Assembly: GCF_003254465.1 (NCBI RefSeq)
Contig: NZ_QDFI01000002.1
Coordinates: forward strand, 1 to 64,000
Reading direction: 5' to 3'
Source of the DNA: Meridianimarinicoccus zhengii
GTDB lineage: Bacteria > Pseudomonadota > Alphaproteobacteria > Rhodobacterales > Rhodobacteraceae
DNA length: 64,000 bases
Numbering within the stretch: position 1 is the first letter of the stretch; the number at the start of each line of letters is the position of its first letter. The translations under genes were made by a program, and so were the position numbers. Below the pieces are notes generated by a model that saw only the letters and a list, made by a program, of their open reading frames with translations, did no database searches and was not told where the DNA came from. Below, piece after piece: positions 25,152-34,357 of the stretch.

Positions 25152-26677
25152 CAGAACGTCTCCGTCGGAAGGGCGAAGCTCTTCTTCTTTCCGCCGAACA
25201 TGGTGGTCTTGCCGCTGGTGCCGCTCGAACAGCCATTGCCATCGGTGAAGCCGCAGCCGCCGCGGATGTCCGCGCCGTCCTCGGTCTGTTCGCGATGTGC
25301 CGTGGGGATCGCGAAGCGGTCCTCGTAGTCGGCAATCGCCATGATCTTGTACATGTCCTCGATCATCCGGCCCGACATGCCGACACGGGCGGCGATGCCT
25401 TCGTCGCGCACGCCGTCCACCGACAGCGCGCGCATGTAGAGCCGCATGGCCGACATCCGTTCCAGCGCGTGCACGATGGGTTCCTCGTCGCCCGCCGTCA
25501 GCATGTTGGCGAGGTACTTCACCGGGATGCGCAGGGAGCGCACGTCCGGCATCTGGTCGCTCATGGCGATCTGCCCGGCCTGAGCGGCGTTCTGGATCGG
25601 CGAGAGCGGCGGGATATACCACACCATGGGCAGCGTCCTGTATTCCGGGTGCAGCGGAAACGCGACCTTCCAGTCCATCGCCATCTTCCAGACCGGGCTG
25701 ATCTTGGCGGCCTCGATCCAGTCCTCGGGGATGCCGTCGCGGCGGGCGGCGGCGATTACCTCCGGGTCGTTGGGATCGAGGAACACGTCCATCTGCGCGC
25801 CGTAAAGATCGGTCTCGCGCTCGGCACTCGCCGCCGCCTCGATCTTGTCGGCATCATAGAGGATCACGCCCAGATAGCGGATGCGCCCGACGCAGGTTTC
25901 CGAACACACCGTCGGCTGGCCGCTTTCGATCCGCGGATAGCAGAAGGTGCATTTCTCGGATTTGCCGGATTCCCAGTTGTAGTAGATCTTCTTGTAGGGA
26001 CAGCCCGATATGCACATCCGCCAGCCGCGGCATTTTTCCTGGTCGATCAGGACGATGCCGTCTTCTTCGCGCTTGTAGATGGCACCCGACGGGCACGACG
26101 CCGAACAGGTCGGGTTCAGGCAATGCTCGCACAGGCGCGGCAGATACATCATGAAGGTATTTTCATACTCTCCATAGATTTCCTTCTGCACGTCCTCGAA
26201 GTTGTAGTCAGCCGATCGCTTCGAGAATTCCCCGCCGAGGATTTCTTCCCAGTTTGGTCCCTTCTCGATCTTCTCCATCCGTTCGCCGGTGATCCGCGAC
26301 CGTGGACGGGCGGTCGGGAACGCCTGCATTTCGGGCGCGGATTTCAGGTGGTCATAGTCGAAATCGAACGGCTCGTAGTAATCGTCGATCTCGGGCAGGT
26401 CCGGGTTGGCGAAGATGTTGGCAAGGATCCGCCACTTTGACCCCTGCTTGGGGTGCAGCTTGCCGCTGGCCGACCGCGCCCAGCCGCCGTTCCAGCGTTT
26501 CTGGTTCTCCCAGTCCGTGGGATAGCCGGTGCCGGGCTTGGTCTCGACGTTGTTGAACCACGCGTATTCGACACCGTCGCGGGTCGTCCACACGTTCTTG
26601 CAGGTGACCGAGCAGGTGTGACACCCGATGCATTTGTCGAGGTTCAGGACCTTGCCGATTTGCGCACGAACTCTCAT
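25151..26677 (-). CDS. narH: Respiratory nitrate reductase beta subunit
   Basis: The 508-residue NarH carries the iron-sulfur relay between NarI and NarG. Four cysteine groups are visible: CIGCHTCSVTCKNVW at residues 16-30, CEHCLNPTCSASCPSG, CRGWRMCISGCPYKK and the CTFCYPRIESG / CSETCVGR pair. The tryptophan in CRGWRMC replaces a cysteine and marks the [3Fe-4S] cluster, as expected. Its start overlaps the narG stop by four bases. Confidence 0.96.
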   Translation of the reverse strand: MRVRAQIGKVLNLDKCIGCHTCSVTCKNVWTTRDGVEYAWFNNVETKPGTGYPTDWENQKRWNGGWARSASGKLHPKQGSKWRILANIFANPDLPEIDDYYEPFDFDYDHLKSAPEMQAFPTARPRSRITGERMEKIEKGPNWEEILGGEFSKRSADYNFEDVQKEIYGEYENTFMMYLPRLCEHCLNPTCSASCPSGAIYKREEDGIVLIDQEKCRGWRMCISGCPYKKIYYNWESGKSEKCTFCYPRIESGQPTVCSETCVGRIRYLGVILYDADKIEAAASAERETDLYGAQMDVFLDPNDPEVIAAARRDGIPEDWIEAAKISPVWKMAMDWKVAFPLHPEYRTLPMVWYIPPLSPIQNAAQAGQIAMSDQMPDVRSLRIPVKYLANMLTAGDEEPIVHALERMSAMRLYMRALSVDGVRDEGIAARVGMSGRMIEDMYKIMAIADYEDRFAIPTAHREQTEDGADIRGGCGFTDGNGCSSGTSGKTTMFGGKKKSFALPTETF

Positions 26678-29600
26678 TCCGCTGCCTCCACGTTCCGGGT
26701 TGCGGACCGGGCTGCGGGTTTGTCGAGCCAGTCGATCTTCTTCATCTTCCGCACGATCACGAACTCGTCGCGGTTGCTGCCCACGGTGCCGTAATAGTTG
26801 AACCCGTAGGACAGCTGCGCGTAGCCGCCGATCATGTGCGTCGGTTTCAGGGTTGCGCGGGTCACCGAGTTGTGGATGCCGCCGCGATGGCCGGTCTTTT
26901 CCGATCCGGGCGTGTTCACGATCTTTTCCTGCGCGTGGTACATGAACAGCGTGCCCTGCTTGATCCGCTGGGACACCACCACCCGCGCGGTCAGCGCGCC
27001 GTTGGTGTTGTACGCTTCGACCCAGTCGTTATCGACCAGCCCCGCCTTGCCGGCGTCCACCTCGGACATCCACACGACCGGCCCGCCCCTGTTCAGCGTC
27101 AGCATCAGCAGGTTGTCGGTATAGGTCGAATGGATGCCCCATTTCTGGTGGGGCGTGATGAAGTTCAGCACGACATGCGGGTTGCCCTCGGCCGCGTCGT
27201 TGTTGACGGCCGCGGTGATGGTCTTGAGGTCCACCGGCGGACGGTAGCCCACGAAGCCTTCGCCGAACGCCCGCATCCACAGGTGATCCTGATAGAGTTG
27301 CTGGCGCCCCGTGAGCGTCCGCCACGGGATCAGTTCGTGCACGTTGGTATAGCCTGCGTTGTAGCAGACCTCTTCCGACTCGATCCCTGACCACGTGGGG
27401 CTGGAGATGATCTTGCGCGGCTGCGCGGCGATATCGCGGAAGCGGATCTTGGTGTGATGCGCCCCTTCGGCCAGATGAGCGTGGTGGCGGCCGGTGGGTT
27501 TTTCCAGTTCCTCCCACGCCTTCACGGCCACCTCGCCGTTGGTTTCGGGCGCGAGCATCAGGATCATTTCCGCCGCGTCGATGGCGGTTTCCAGCTTCGG
27601 CTGGCCCTTCGACACGCCTTCGTCCAGCACCGCGCCGTTCAGGTCGCGCAGATGCCCGACCTCGACCTTGGTGTCCCAGGTGATGCCCTTGCCGCCGTTG
27701 CCGAGCTTTTCCAGAAGCGGCCCGACTGAGGTGAACTTCTTGTAGAGGTTTGGATAATCCCGTTCGACCGCGATGTAGTTCGGCGCGGTCTTGCCGGGGA
27801 TCAGGTCGCATTCACCCTTTTTCCAGTCCTTGACATGGGCCTGCGCCAGCTCGCCCGGCGTGTCGTGCAGCAGCGGAAGCTGGACGATGTCCGTCTCGAC
27901 ACCCAGAACCTCTGGCGCGACCTCGCTGAACTTCTTCACGATCGACTTGAAGATGTCCCAGTCCGACCGCGACTCGTAGGCGGGGTCCACCGCCGCCTGC
28001 AGCGGGTGGATGAACGGGTGCATGTCCGACGTGTTCAGGTCGTTCTTTTCGTACCAGCTGGCCGTGGGCAGAACGATGTCGGAATAGACCGCCGTGGTGG
28101 ACATGCGGAAGTCGATGCAGACCAGCAGGTCGAGCTTCCCCTTTGGCGCTTCGTCATGCCACACGGCCTCCTTCGGCATCACGCCGCCTTCCTCGCCCAG
28201 GTCCTTGCCCATCACGCCGTGATCGGTGCCCAGAAGGTGCTTGAGGAAATACTCGTGTCCCTTGCCGGACGACCCCAGCAGGTTGGACCGCCACACGAAC
28301 AGGTTGCGCGGCCAGTTTTCCGGCGCGTCCGGGTCTTCGCAGGACATCTGAAGATCGCCGGATTTCAACTGTTCGACGACGTAATCCTTGATGTCCTTTC
28401 CCGCCGCCCTGGCCTGTTTCGATACCTCCAGCGGGTTGGTCTTCAGTTGCGGCGCCGACGGCAGCCAGCCCATCCGCTCCGCACGGATGTTGTAGTCGAT
28501 GAGGCTGATGTCCCAGTCGCCCTCGGGCGCCGTGGGCGACAGGATTTCACCGGCGCGCAGCGTCTCATAGCGCCACTGGTCGGTATGCGCGTACCAGCAG
28601 GAGGTGGAGTTCATGTGCCGCGGCGGGCGGTTCCAGTCGAGCGCGAAGGCCAACGGCTGCCAGCCCGTCTGCGGGCGCAGCTTCTCCTGACCCACGTAAT
28701 GCGACCAGCCGCCGCCCTCCTGCCCGATGCAGCCGCACATCACCAGCATGTTGATGATGCCGCGGTAGTTCATGTCCATGTGGTACCAGTGGTTCAGACC
28801 GGCCCCGAGGATGACCATGGACTTGCCATGGGTCTTTTCGGCATTGCCCGCGAATTCCCGGGCCACCGCGATGATCTTTTCCCGGTCAACGCCGGTGATC
28901 TTCTCGGCCCATGCGGGGGTGTAGGGGCTGTCGTCGTTGAAATCCTTCGACACCCAGTCGCCGCCCAGCCCGCGGTCGAGCCCGTAATTCGCGCAGAACA
29001 GGTCGAACACCGTGGCGACCAGCACCTCCTGCCCGTCGGCGAGCGTGACGCGCCGGGCGGGGATGTTGCGGGTCAGAACCTCGGGGTGGTCGCATTTCAC
29101 GAAATCGCCCGTGGCCGCCCCGCCGAAATAGGGGAAATCGACGCCGACGACCGTGTCGTGGTCATTGTCGAGGATCTGGCTCAGGCGCAGATGAGCCTCT
29201 GCCCCGTTCGCCTGCTGTTCGAGGTTCCACTTTCCTTCCTCGCCCCAGCGGAAGCCGACGGACCCGTTGGGCACCACGACCTCGCCCGATGCCTCGTCAA
29301 AGGCGACGGTTTTCCAGTCCGGCTTGTTCGCCTCGCCCAGCTTGTCCTGGAAATCGTCGGCGCGCAGCATCCGGCCCGGCACAAGGTGGCCGTCCTTTTC
29401 ATCAAGCCGCACCAGCATCGGCATGTCGGTGTATTTGCGGGCGTACTCCTCGAAGTACGCGGCCTGCCGGTCGAGATGGTATTCGCGCAGGATGACATGG
29501 CCCATCGCCATCGCCAGCGCCGCATCGGTGCCGGCCTGCGGGTTCAGCCAGATGTCGCCGAACTTCGCCGCTTCGGAATAGTCCGGGCTGACCACCGCGG

Positions 29601-30432
29601 ATTTGGTGCCGCGATAGCGCACCTCGGTATAGAAATGCGCGTCCGGCGTCCGGGTCTGGGGCACGTTCGACCCCCAGAGCATCAGGAAACCGGCATTGTA
29701 CCAGTCGGCCGATTCCGGCACGTCGGTCTGTTCGCCCCATGTCTGCGGCGACGCGGGCGGCAGGTCGCAATACCAGTCGTAGAAGGACATGCAGGTGCCG
29801 CCCAGAAGGCTCAGATACCGCGACCCGGCGGCATAGCTGACCATCGACATGGCCGGGATGGGTGAGAAGCCGAACACCCGGTCGGGCCCCCAGACCTTGG
29901 CGGTGTGCGCGTTGGCGGCGGCGACGATCTCGGTCGCCTCGTCCCATGTCGCGCGCACGAAGCCGCCCTTGCCGCGCGTTTTGGTATAGCTCCCGCGCAA
30001 CTCGGGGTCGTTCTGGATCGCGGCCCACGCGGCGACGGGCTCCATCGTTTCGCGCAACTGCCGCCACGCGCGCATCAGGCTGCCGCGGATCAGCGGGTTC
30101 TTCACCCGGTTGGCCGAATACAGATACCAGCTGTAGGACGCGCCCCGCGCACAGCCGCGCGGTTCATGGTTGGGCAGGCCCGCACGGGTGCGCGGATAAT
30201 CGGTCTGCTGGGTTTCCCACGTGACGATCCCGGACTTGACGTAGATCTTCCATGAACAGGACCCGGTGCAGTTCACCCCGTGGGTGGAGCGCACGATCTT
30301 GTCGTGCCGCCAGCGGCTTCTGTAGGTGTCTTCCCAGTCGCGGTTCTCGGTCGTGGTCTGGCCCCAACCGTCCGAGAATTGCTCCAGTTCCTTGCTCTGG
30401 AAGAAATTCAGTCTGTCGAGCAGATGGCTCAT
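26674..30432 (-). CDS. narG: Respiratory nitrate reductase alpha subunit
   Basis: The 1252-residue catalytic subunit reduces nitrate to nitrite with a bis-MGD molybdenum cofactor on the cytoplasmic face of the membrane. The N-terminal FS0 cluster motif is seen in STHGVNCTGSCSWKIYVKSG, with its histidine ligand. QQTDYPRTRAGLPNHEPRGC and the Mo-ligand region (SDYSEAAKFGD) follow. ATG 30432 is preceded by AAAGGACAG and starts MSHLLDRLNFFQSKEL; the frame extends further upstream. It follows narK by 67 bases. I see no frameshift or missing block. Confidence 0.97.
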   Translation of the reverse strand: MSHLLDRLNFFQSKELEQFSDGWGQTTTENRDWEDTYRSRWRHDKIVRSTHGVNCTGSCSWKIYVKSGIVTWETQQTDYPRTRAGLPNHEPRGCARGASYSWYLYSANRVKNPLIRGSLMRAWRQLRETMEPVAAWAAIQNDPELRGSYTKTRGKGGFVRATWDEATEIVAAANAHTAKVWGPDRVFGFSPIPAMSMVSYAAGSRYLSLLGGTCMSFYDWYCDLPPASPQTWGEQTDVPESADWYNAGFLMLWGSNVPQTRTPDAHFYTEVRYRGTKSAVVSPDYSEAAKFGDIWLNPQAGTDAALAMAMGHVILREYHLDRQAAYFEEYARKYTDMPMLVRLDEKDGHLVPGRMLRADDFQDKLGEANKPDWKTVAFDEASGEVVVPNGSVGFRWGEEGKWNLEQQANGAEAHLRLSQILDNDHDTVVGVDFPYFGGAATGDFVKCDHPEVLTRNIPARRVTLADGQEVLVATVFDLFCANYGLDRGLGGDWVSKDFNDDSPYTPAWAEKITGVDREKIIAVAREFAGNAEKTHGKSMVILGAGLNHWYHMDMNYRGIINMLVMCGCIGQEGGGWSHYVGQEKLRPQTGWQPLAFALDWNRPPRHMNSTSCWYAHTDQWRYETLRAGEILSPTAPEGDWDISLIDYNIRAERMGWLPSAPQLKTNPLEVSKQARAAGKDIKDYVVEQLKSGDLQMSCEDPDAPENWPRNLFVWRSNLLGSSGKGHEYFLKHLLGTDHGVMGKDLGEEGGVMPKEAVWHDEAPKGKLDLLVCIDFRMSTTAVYSDIVLPTASWYEKNDLNTSDMHPFIHPLQAAVDPAYESRSDWDIFKSIVKKFSEVAPEVLGVETDIVQLPLLHDTPGELAQAHVKDWKKGECDLIPGKTAPNYIAVERDYPNLYKKFTSVGPLLEKLGNGGKGITWDTKVEVGHLRDLNGAVLDEGVSKGQPKLETAIDAAEMILMLAPETNGEVAVKAWEELEKPTGRHHAHLAEGAHHTKIRFRDIAAQPRKIISSPTWSGIESEEVCYNAGYTNVHELIPWRTLTGRQQLYQDHLWMRAFGEGFVGYRPPVDLKTITAAVNNDAAEGNPHVVLNFITPHQKWGIHSTYTDNLLMLTLNRGGPVVWMSEVDAGKAGLVDNDWVEAYNTNGALTARVVVSQRIKQGTLFMYHAQEKIVNTPGSEKTGHRGGIHNSVTRATLKPTHMIGGYAQLSYGFNYYGTVGSNRDEFVIVRKMKKIDWLDKPAARSATRNVEAAE

Positions 30433-30499
30433 CTGGCTGTCCTTTCGGGTATCTGGGTGCGGGCGGCGATCTGCGCCGCCCGCGCATGCGTTTGGTTCA

Positions 30500-33223
30500 C
30501 TAGGCGGGTTGGGCGGCAGCGTCCGCCGACCCGTTGCCACCGTGCTCGATGTCGTGCAGCAGCCCGCCGGGGCGCGTGTAGACGACCCAGGTCAGCACCA
30601 CGCAGATCGCGTAGAAGATCAGGAAAGCCCACAGCGCCCCCACGGCCGACCCGGTCATCGCGATGGATGTGCCGTAGGCCTTGGGGATGAAGAACGCGCC
30701 ATAGGCCGCAATGGCCGAGGTGAAGGCCGTGATCGCGCCGGATTCCATGGCGATCTGGCGCTTGCGCTCCTCCAGCCCCAGATGCGGCATCAGGCGCGGC
30801 ACCTCGCGGCCCATGATGATCGGGATCATCTGGAAGGTGGACGCATTGCCGACCCCGGTCAGGAAGAACAGTGCCATGAAGCAGGCGAAGAACCCCACGA
30901 ACGATCCGAGCCCGAGGAAGGTGATGACCCCGAACGTCGCCGCGATCATGGCGAGGAACGTCCAGAAGGTCACCCGCCCGCCGCCGAAGCGGTCGCTGAC
31001 CCAGCCGGTGCCAGCGCGGCTGAGCGCCCCCACAAGCGGCCCGAGGAACACGAAGTTCAGCGCGTTGATCTCGGGGAAGGCGAGCTTCGTGAGCAGCGGG
31101 AAGCCTGCCGAATAGCCGATGAAGCTGCCGAAGGTGCCGGTATAAAGGATGCACATCAGCCAGTTATGCTTGCGCCCGAAGATCACCGCCTGGTCGGCGA
31201 AGCTGGCACGTGCATCCGCGATGTCGTTCATGCCGACCCATGCCGCGACGGTGGCCGCGATGATGAACGGCACCCAGACGAAGCCCGCGTTCTGCATCCA
31301 CAACTGGCCGCCGTCCGACATGGTAACCGGCTCGCCGCCCAGTGCCCCGAACACCCCCGCCGTGATGACGATCGGCACGAGGAACTGCATCACCGACACG
31401 CCGAGGTTGCCGAGGCCCGCGTTCAGCGCCAGCGCGTTGCCCTTTTCCGCCTTCGGGAAGAAGTAGCCGATATTGGCCATCGAAGAGGCGAAGTTGCCAC
31501 CGCCGAAGCCGCACAGAAGGGCGAGGACGAGGAAGATCAGGTACGGCGTCTCCGGGTTCTGCACCGCGTATCCGATGCCCATCGCGGGCAGCAGCAGCGA
31601 CGCGGTGGAAATCGTGGTCCAAAGCCGCCCGCCGAAGATCGGCACCATGAAGCTGTAGAAAATCCGTAGCGTCGCGCCGGACAGTCCCGGCAGCGCCGCC
31701 AGCCAGAACAGCTGGCCCGGCGTGAAGTCGAAGCCGATGGCAGGCAGGCGCGCCACGACGACCGACCACACCATCCAGACCGAGAACGCCAACAGCAGCG
31801 CGGGGATCGAGATCCACAGGTTGCGCCGTGCGACGGCCCGGCCCTTGTCGGCCCAGAACTGCGCGTCCTCGGGACGCCAGTCTTCCAGCACGCGGGGCAT
31901 CGCAGTTTTCTCGGGGTGGTGAATGGCTTGCATTTCGGGAAGTTCCGGCAGCCGGTCGAGCGCGTCGCCATGCGCGGCCCGTTCCATCGCCCGGACCGAC
32001 AGGTGCATCCATGCCAGGGCGACCGCCACCAGCAGGAACAGAAGGGCGAAGCACGACGTGTAGATGCCGGTCAGGTCCAGCAGCGCGCCGAAGGCGATGG
32101 GCAGCACGAACCCGCCAAGCCCGCCGATCATCCCCACAAGTCCGCCGACCGCGCCGACATGCTTGGGGTAGTAGACCGGGATATGCTTGAACACCGCCGC
32201 CTTGCCGAGGCTCATGAAGAAGCCGAGCCCGAACAGGGTGGCGATGAAGGGCCACAGGCCCATCTGCGTGGAAAAGACGATCGGACCGTTCTTGCCCGCG
32301 ATCACGTAGTCGGTGGGCGGGTAGGACAGCATGAACAGGAACACGAGGCTGAAGCCGAAGGTCCAGTACATGACCGTCCGCGCGCCGAACTTGTCGGACA
32401 GGTGCCCGCCATAGGCCCGGAACAGCGAGGCCGACAGGCTGAAGGACGCGGCCGCCATGCCGGCGAAGCGCACGTCGATCCCGTAGACGTCGATCAGGTA
32501 GTGGGGCATCCACAACGCCAGCGCCACGAATGCGCCGAACACGAAGAAGTAGTAGAGCGAGAAGCGCCAGACCTGGAGATTCTTGAGCGGCGCGAATTGC
32601 TGCGCCAGCGACGGCGCCTTGGCGCCCGTGCGGCGGCGTTCGACCAGCTCGGGATCGTCCTTGGCCAGGATGAAGAACAGCACGCCGATCGTCGCCAGCG
32701 CCGCCGCCCAGACATAGGCTACGCCATGCCAGCCATAGGCCACCATGACGAAGGGGGCGACGAACTTGGTCACCGCAGCGCCAACATTACCGGCGCCGAA
32801 GATCCCCAGCGCCGTGCCCTGGTGGCCCGCGTCGTACCAGCGGCTCACATAGGCCACGCCGATGATGAACGAGCCGCCCGCAAGCCCGATGCCAAGCGCC
32901 GCGATCAGATACATGATGTAGCTGTCGGCCAGCGTCAGCGCCCATGTGGCGAGCGCGGTCAGGATCATCTGCGACGAAAATACCAGCCGGCCGCCGTATT
33001 TCTCGGTCCACACGCCCAGAAACAGGCGGGTGACGGACCCGGTCAGGATCGGGGTGGCCACCAGCAGGCCGAACTGGGCTTCGGTCAGGCCCAGCTCCGC
33101 CTTGATGGCCACGCCGATGATGGAAAAGATCGTCCAGACCGCGAAACACGCGGTGAAGGCGACGGTGCTCAGCGCCAGCGCGCGGGTCTGGTCCGCGGGG
33201 CTGGCTGTGGCTTCGGTCTGCAT
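30500..33223 (-). CDS. narK: Fused nitrate/nitrite transporter NarK1-NarK2
   Basis: A 907-residue double major-facilitator protein. The first half (to about residue 425) is NarK1-like, expected to import nitrate with protons. The second half (from about residue 460) is NarK2-like, expected to exchange nitrate for nitrite. Each half has twelve transmembrane helices and nitrate-signature stretches: ALGIGLAGGSFIIGVAYVS in one and LLCGFGGGNFASSMANIGYF in the other. The fused form is known from Paracoccus. ATG 33223 has GGAGG seven bases upstream. It is the first gene of the nar run and diverges from narR across a region with FNR-type boxes. Confidence 0.95.
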   Translation of the reverse strand: MQTEATASPADQTRALALSTVAFTACFAVWTIFSIIGVAIKAELGLTEAQFGLLVATPILTGSVTRLFLGVWTEKYGGRLVFSSQMILTALATWALTLADSYIMYLIAALGIGLAGGSFIIGVAYVSRWYDAGHQGTALGIFGAGNVGAAVTKFVAPFVMVAYGWHGVAYVWAAALATIGVLFFILAKDDPELVERRRTGAKAPSLAQQFAPLKNLQVWRFSLYYFFVFGAFVALALWMPHYLIDVYGIDVRFAGMAAASFSLSASLFRAYGGHLSDKFGARTVMYWTFGFSLVFLFMLSYPPTDYVIAGKNGPIVFSTQMGLWPFIATLFGLGFFMSLGKAAVFKHIPVYYPKHVGAVGGLVGMIGGLGGFVLPIAFGALLDLTGIYTSCFALLFLLVAVALAWMHLSVRAMERAAHGDALDRLPELPEMQAIHHPEKTAMPRVLEDWRPEDAQFWADKGRAVARRNLWISIPALLLAFSVWMVWSVVVARLPAIGFDFTPGQLFWLAALPGLSGATLRIFYSFMVPIFGGRLWTTISTASLLLPAMGIGYAVQNPETPYLIFLVLALLCGFGGGNFASSMANIGYFFPKAEKGNALALNAGLGNLGVSVMQFLVPIVITAGVFGALGGEPVTMSDGGQLWMQNAGFVWVPFIIAATVAAWVGMNDIADARASFADQAVIFGRKHNWLMCILYTGTFGSFIGYSAGFPLLTKLAFPEINALNFVFLGPLVGALSRAGTGWVSDRFGGGRVTFWTFLAMIAATFGVITFLGLGSFVGFFACFMALFFLTGVGNASTFQMIPIIMGREVPRLMPHLGLEERKRQIAMESGAITAFTSAIAAYGAFFIPKAYGTSIAMTGSAVGALWAFLIFYAICVVLTWVVYTRPGGLLHDIEHGGNGSADAAAQPA

Positions 33224-33302
33224 GGCAGGGCCTCCGGCAAATTGTCGTTGCAACCCTTCTCAAGGTTGGTCCGACCCATGGCGCGGCGTCAGCAGAAAAG
33301 GT

Positions 33303-33316
33303 TTGATCCAGATCAG
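33303..33316. promoter_or_regulatory. FNR-type box on the narK side
   Basis: TTGAT-CCAG-ATCAG matches the FNR consensus TTGAT-N4-ATCAA at nine of ten positions. Its centre is about 86 bases upstream of the narK ATG, a spacing that suits activation of narK. Confidence 0.65.
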
Positions 33317-33401
33317 TTCGGGCGAATTTGTCGCTTTGAAATAAAGGGTTATAGATAAATGTCATGTCCGCCCGCAGGCATGTGCAAACGCGAGATCCAC
33401 C

Positions 33402-33417
33402 TTTGTCGCGTGACAAA
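33402..33417. promoter_or_regulatory. FNR/NNR-like perfect palindrome before narR
   Basis: TTTGTC-GCGT-GACAAA is a perfect palindrome with the TTGTC-N4-GACAA layout of Crp/Fnr-family sites of the NNR/DNR type. It abuts the next box exactly, so two dimers would sit side by side. Confidence 0.5.
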
Positions 33418-33431
33418 TTGACAAAAATCAA
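33418..33431. promoter_or_regulatory. FNR/NarR-type box 40 bases before narR
   Basis: TTGAC-AAAA-ATCAA fits the FNR family consensus with one change. It lies 40 bases upstream of the narR ATG, close enough to the start that binding could repress narR, suggesting autoregulation. Confidence 0.6.
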
Positions 33432-33471
33432 TTCTCTGCCCACCCTGCTGCCGCGCGAAGGGAAGCCACCG

Positions 33472-34170
33472 ATGTCCGATTCTGAATTCTCCGAGGTTCG
33501 GCGACTCGATCTCTTCGCGGGCATGGACGACGCGCATTTCCGCGCGTTGATGCGCGGGGCCTATGTCCAGAGCTTTCCGCCCCAGATTGAACTCATCGCC
33601 GAAGGGGAACACAGCGATTTCCTGCACGTGGTGATGGCGGGCGCGGTCGACCTGTTCACGTCGTGGAACGGCCGCGACACCAGCATGGCCACTGTCCGGC
33701 CCATTTCCACGTTCATCCTTGCGGCGACGGTCCGTGATGCGCCCTATCTGATGTCGGCGCGTACGATGGAAAAAAGCCGGATCGCGCTGATCCCAAGCGC
33801 CGATGTGCGCGCGGTCTTCGATGCGGACGGCAACTTTGCCCGCGCCATCGTTGCGGAACTCGCGACCTGCTACCGGTCCGTCGTCAAGTCCCAGAAGGAA
33901 CTCAAGCTGCGCAATTCGCGCGAACGGGTTGCGAATTTCCTGCTGCGCCAGCAGCGCCGGGCCGGTGGCAAGCCGGTCTTCGACATGGATCTCGAGAAAC
34001 GCAGGCTGGCATCAGTGCTCGGGATGACGCCCGAAAACCTCAGCCGCGCGATCAAGGGGCTGCGGGGTCATGGCGTCGTCGTCGACGGCACCCGCGTTAC
34101 CGTCACCGACCAGAACGCGATCGAGTGTTTCGCCAAGCCGAACCCTTTGATCGACGATCTCGCGACCTGA
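33472..34170 (+). CDS. narR: Crp/Fnr-family regulator NarR
   Basis: A 232-residue Crp/Fnr protein with an N-terminal cyclic-nucleotide-like beta-roll (FPPQIELIAEGEHSDFLHVV) and a C-terminal helix-turn-helix whose recognition segment is GMTPENLSRAIKGL. The N-terminal cysteine cluster of FNR is absent, so it does not sense oxygen through an Fe-S cluster. This and its position divergent from fused narK match NarR of Paracoccus, which activates nar genes in response to nitrate or nitrite. ATG 33472 (MSDSEFSEVRRLDLFAG) has AAGGGAAG upstream. It converges on the truncated cysG. Confidence 0.88.
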   Translation: MSDSEFSEVRRLDLFAGMDDAHFRALMRGAYVQSFPPQIELIAEGEHSDFLHVVMAGAVDLFTSWNGRDTSMATVRPISTFILAATVRDAPYLMSARTMEKSRIALIPSADVRAVFDADGNFARAIVAELATCYRSVVKSQKELKLRNSRERVANFLLRQQRRAGGKPVFDMDLEKRRLASVLGMTPENLSRAIKGLRGHGVVVDGTRVTVTDQNAIECFAKPNPLIDDLAT

Positions 34171-34357
34171 GCCGAGGCCGGGTCCGGCGGGGATCACGGC
34201 CCCTTGCGCCGCGCGCGGGGCCGCGGGCCTGCACCGAACTAATGCGACTGGGGCGCAGTCGGCATCGGGCACAACGGGGCACAGGCATCGCCCGAAATTA
34301 GCCGCGCAAACGACGCCAGCCGGTTCGAACACAGCAACGGGGCCGCCGCCGCGCCGT

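Noticed and set aside
27835-29865. Long open frame antisense to narG
   Set aside because: His/Arg/Val-rich composition typical of an antisense shadow in G+C-rich coding DNA; narG on the other strand is complete.
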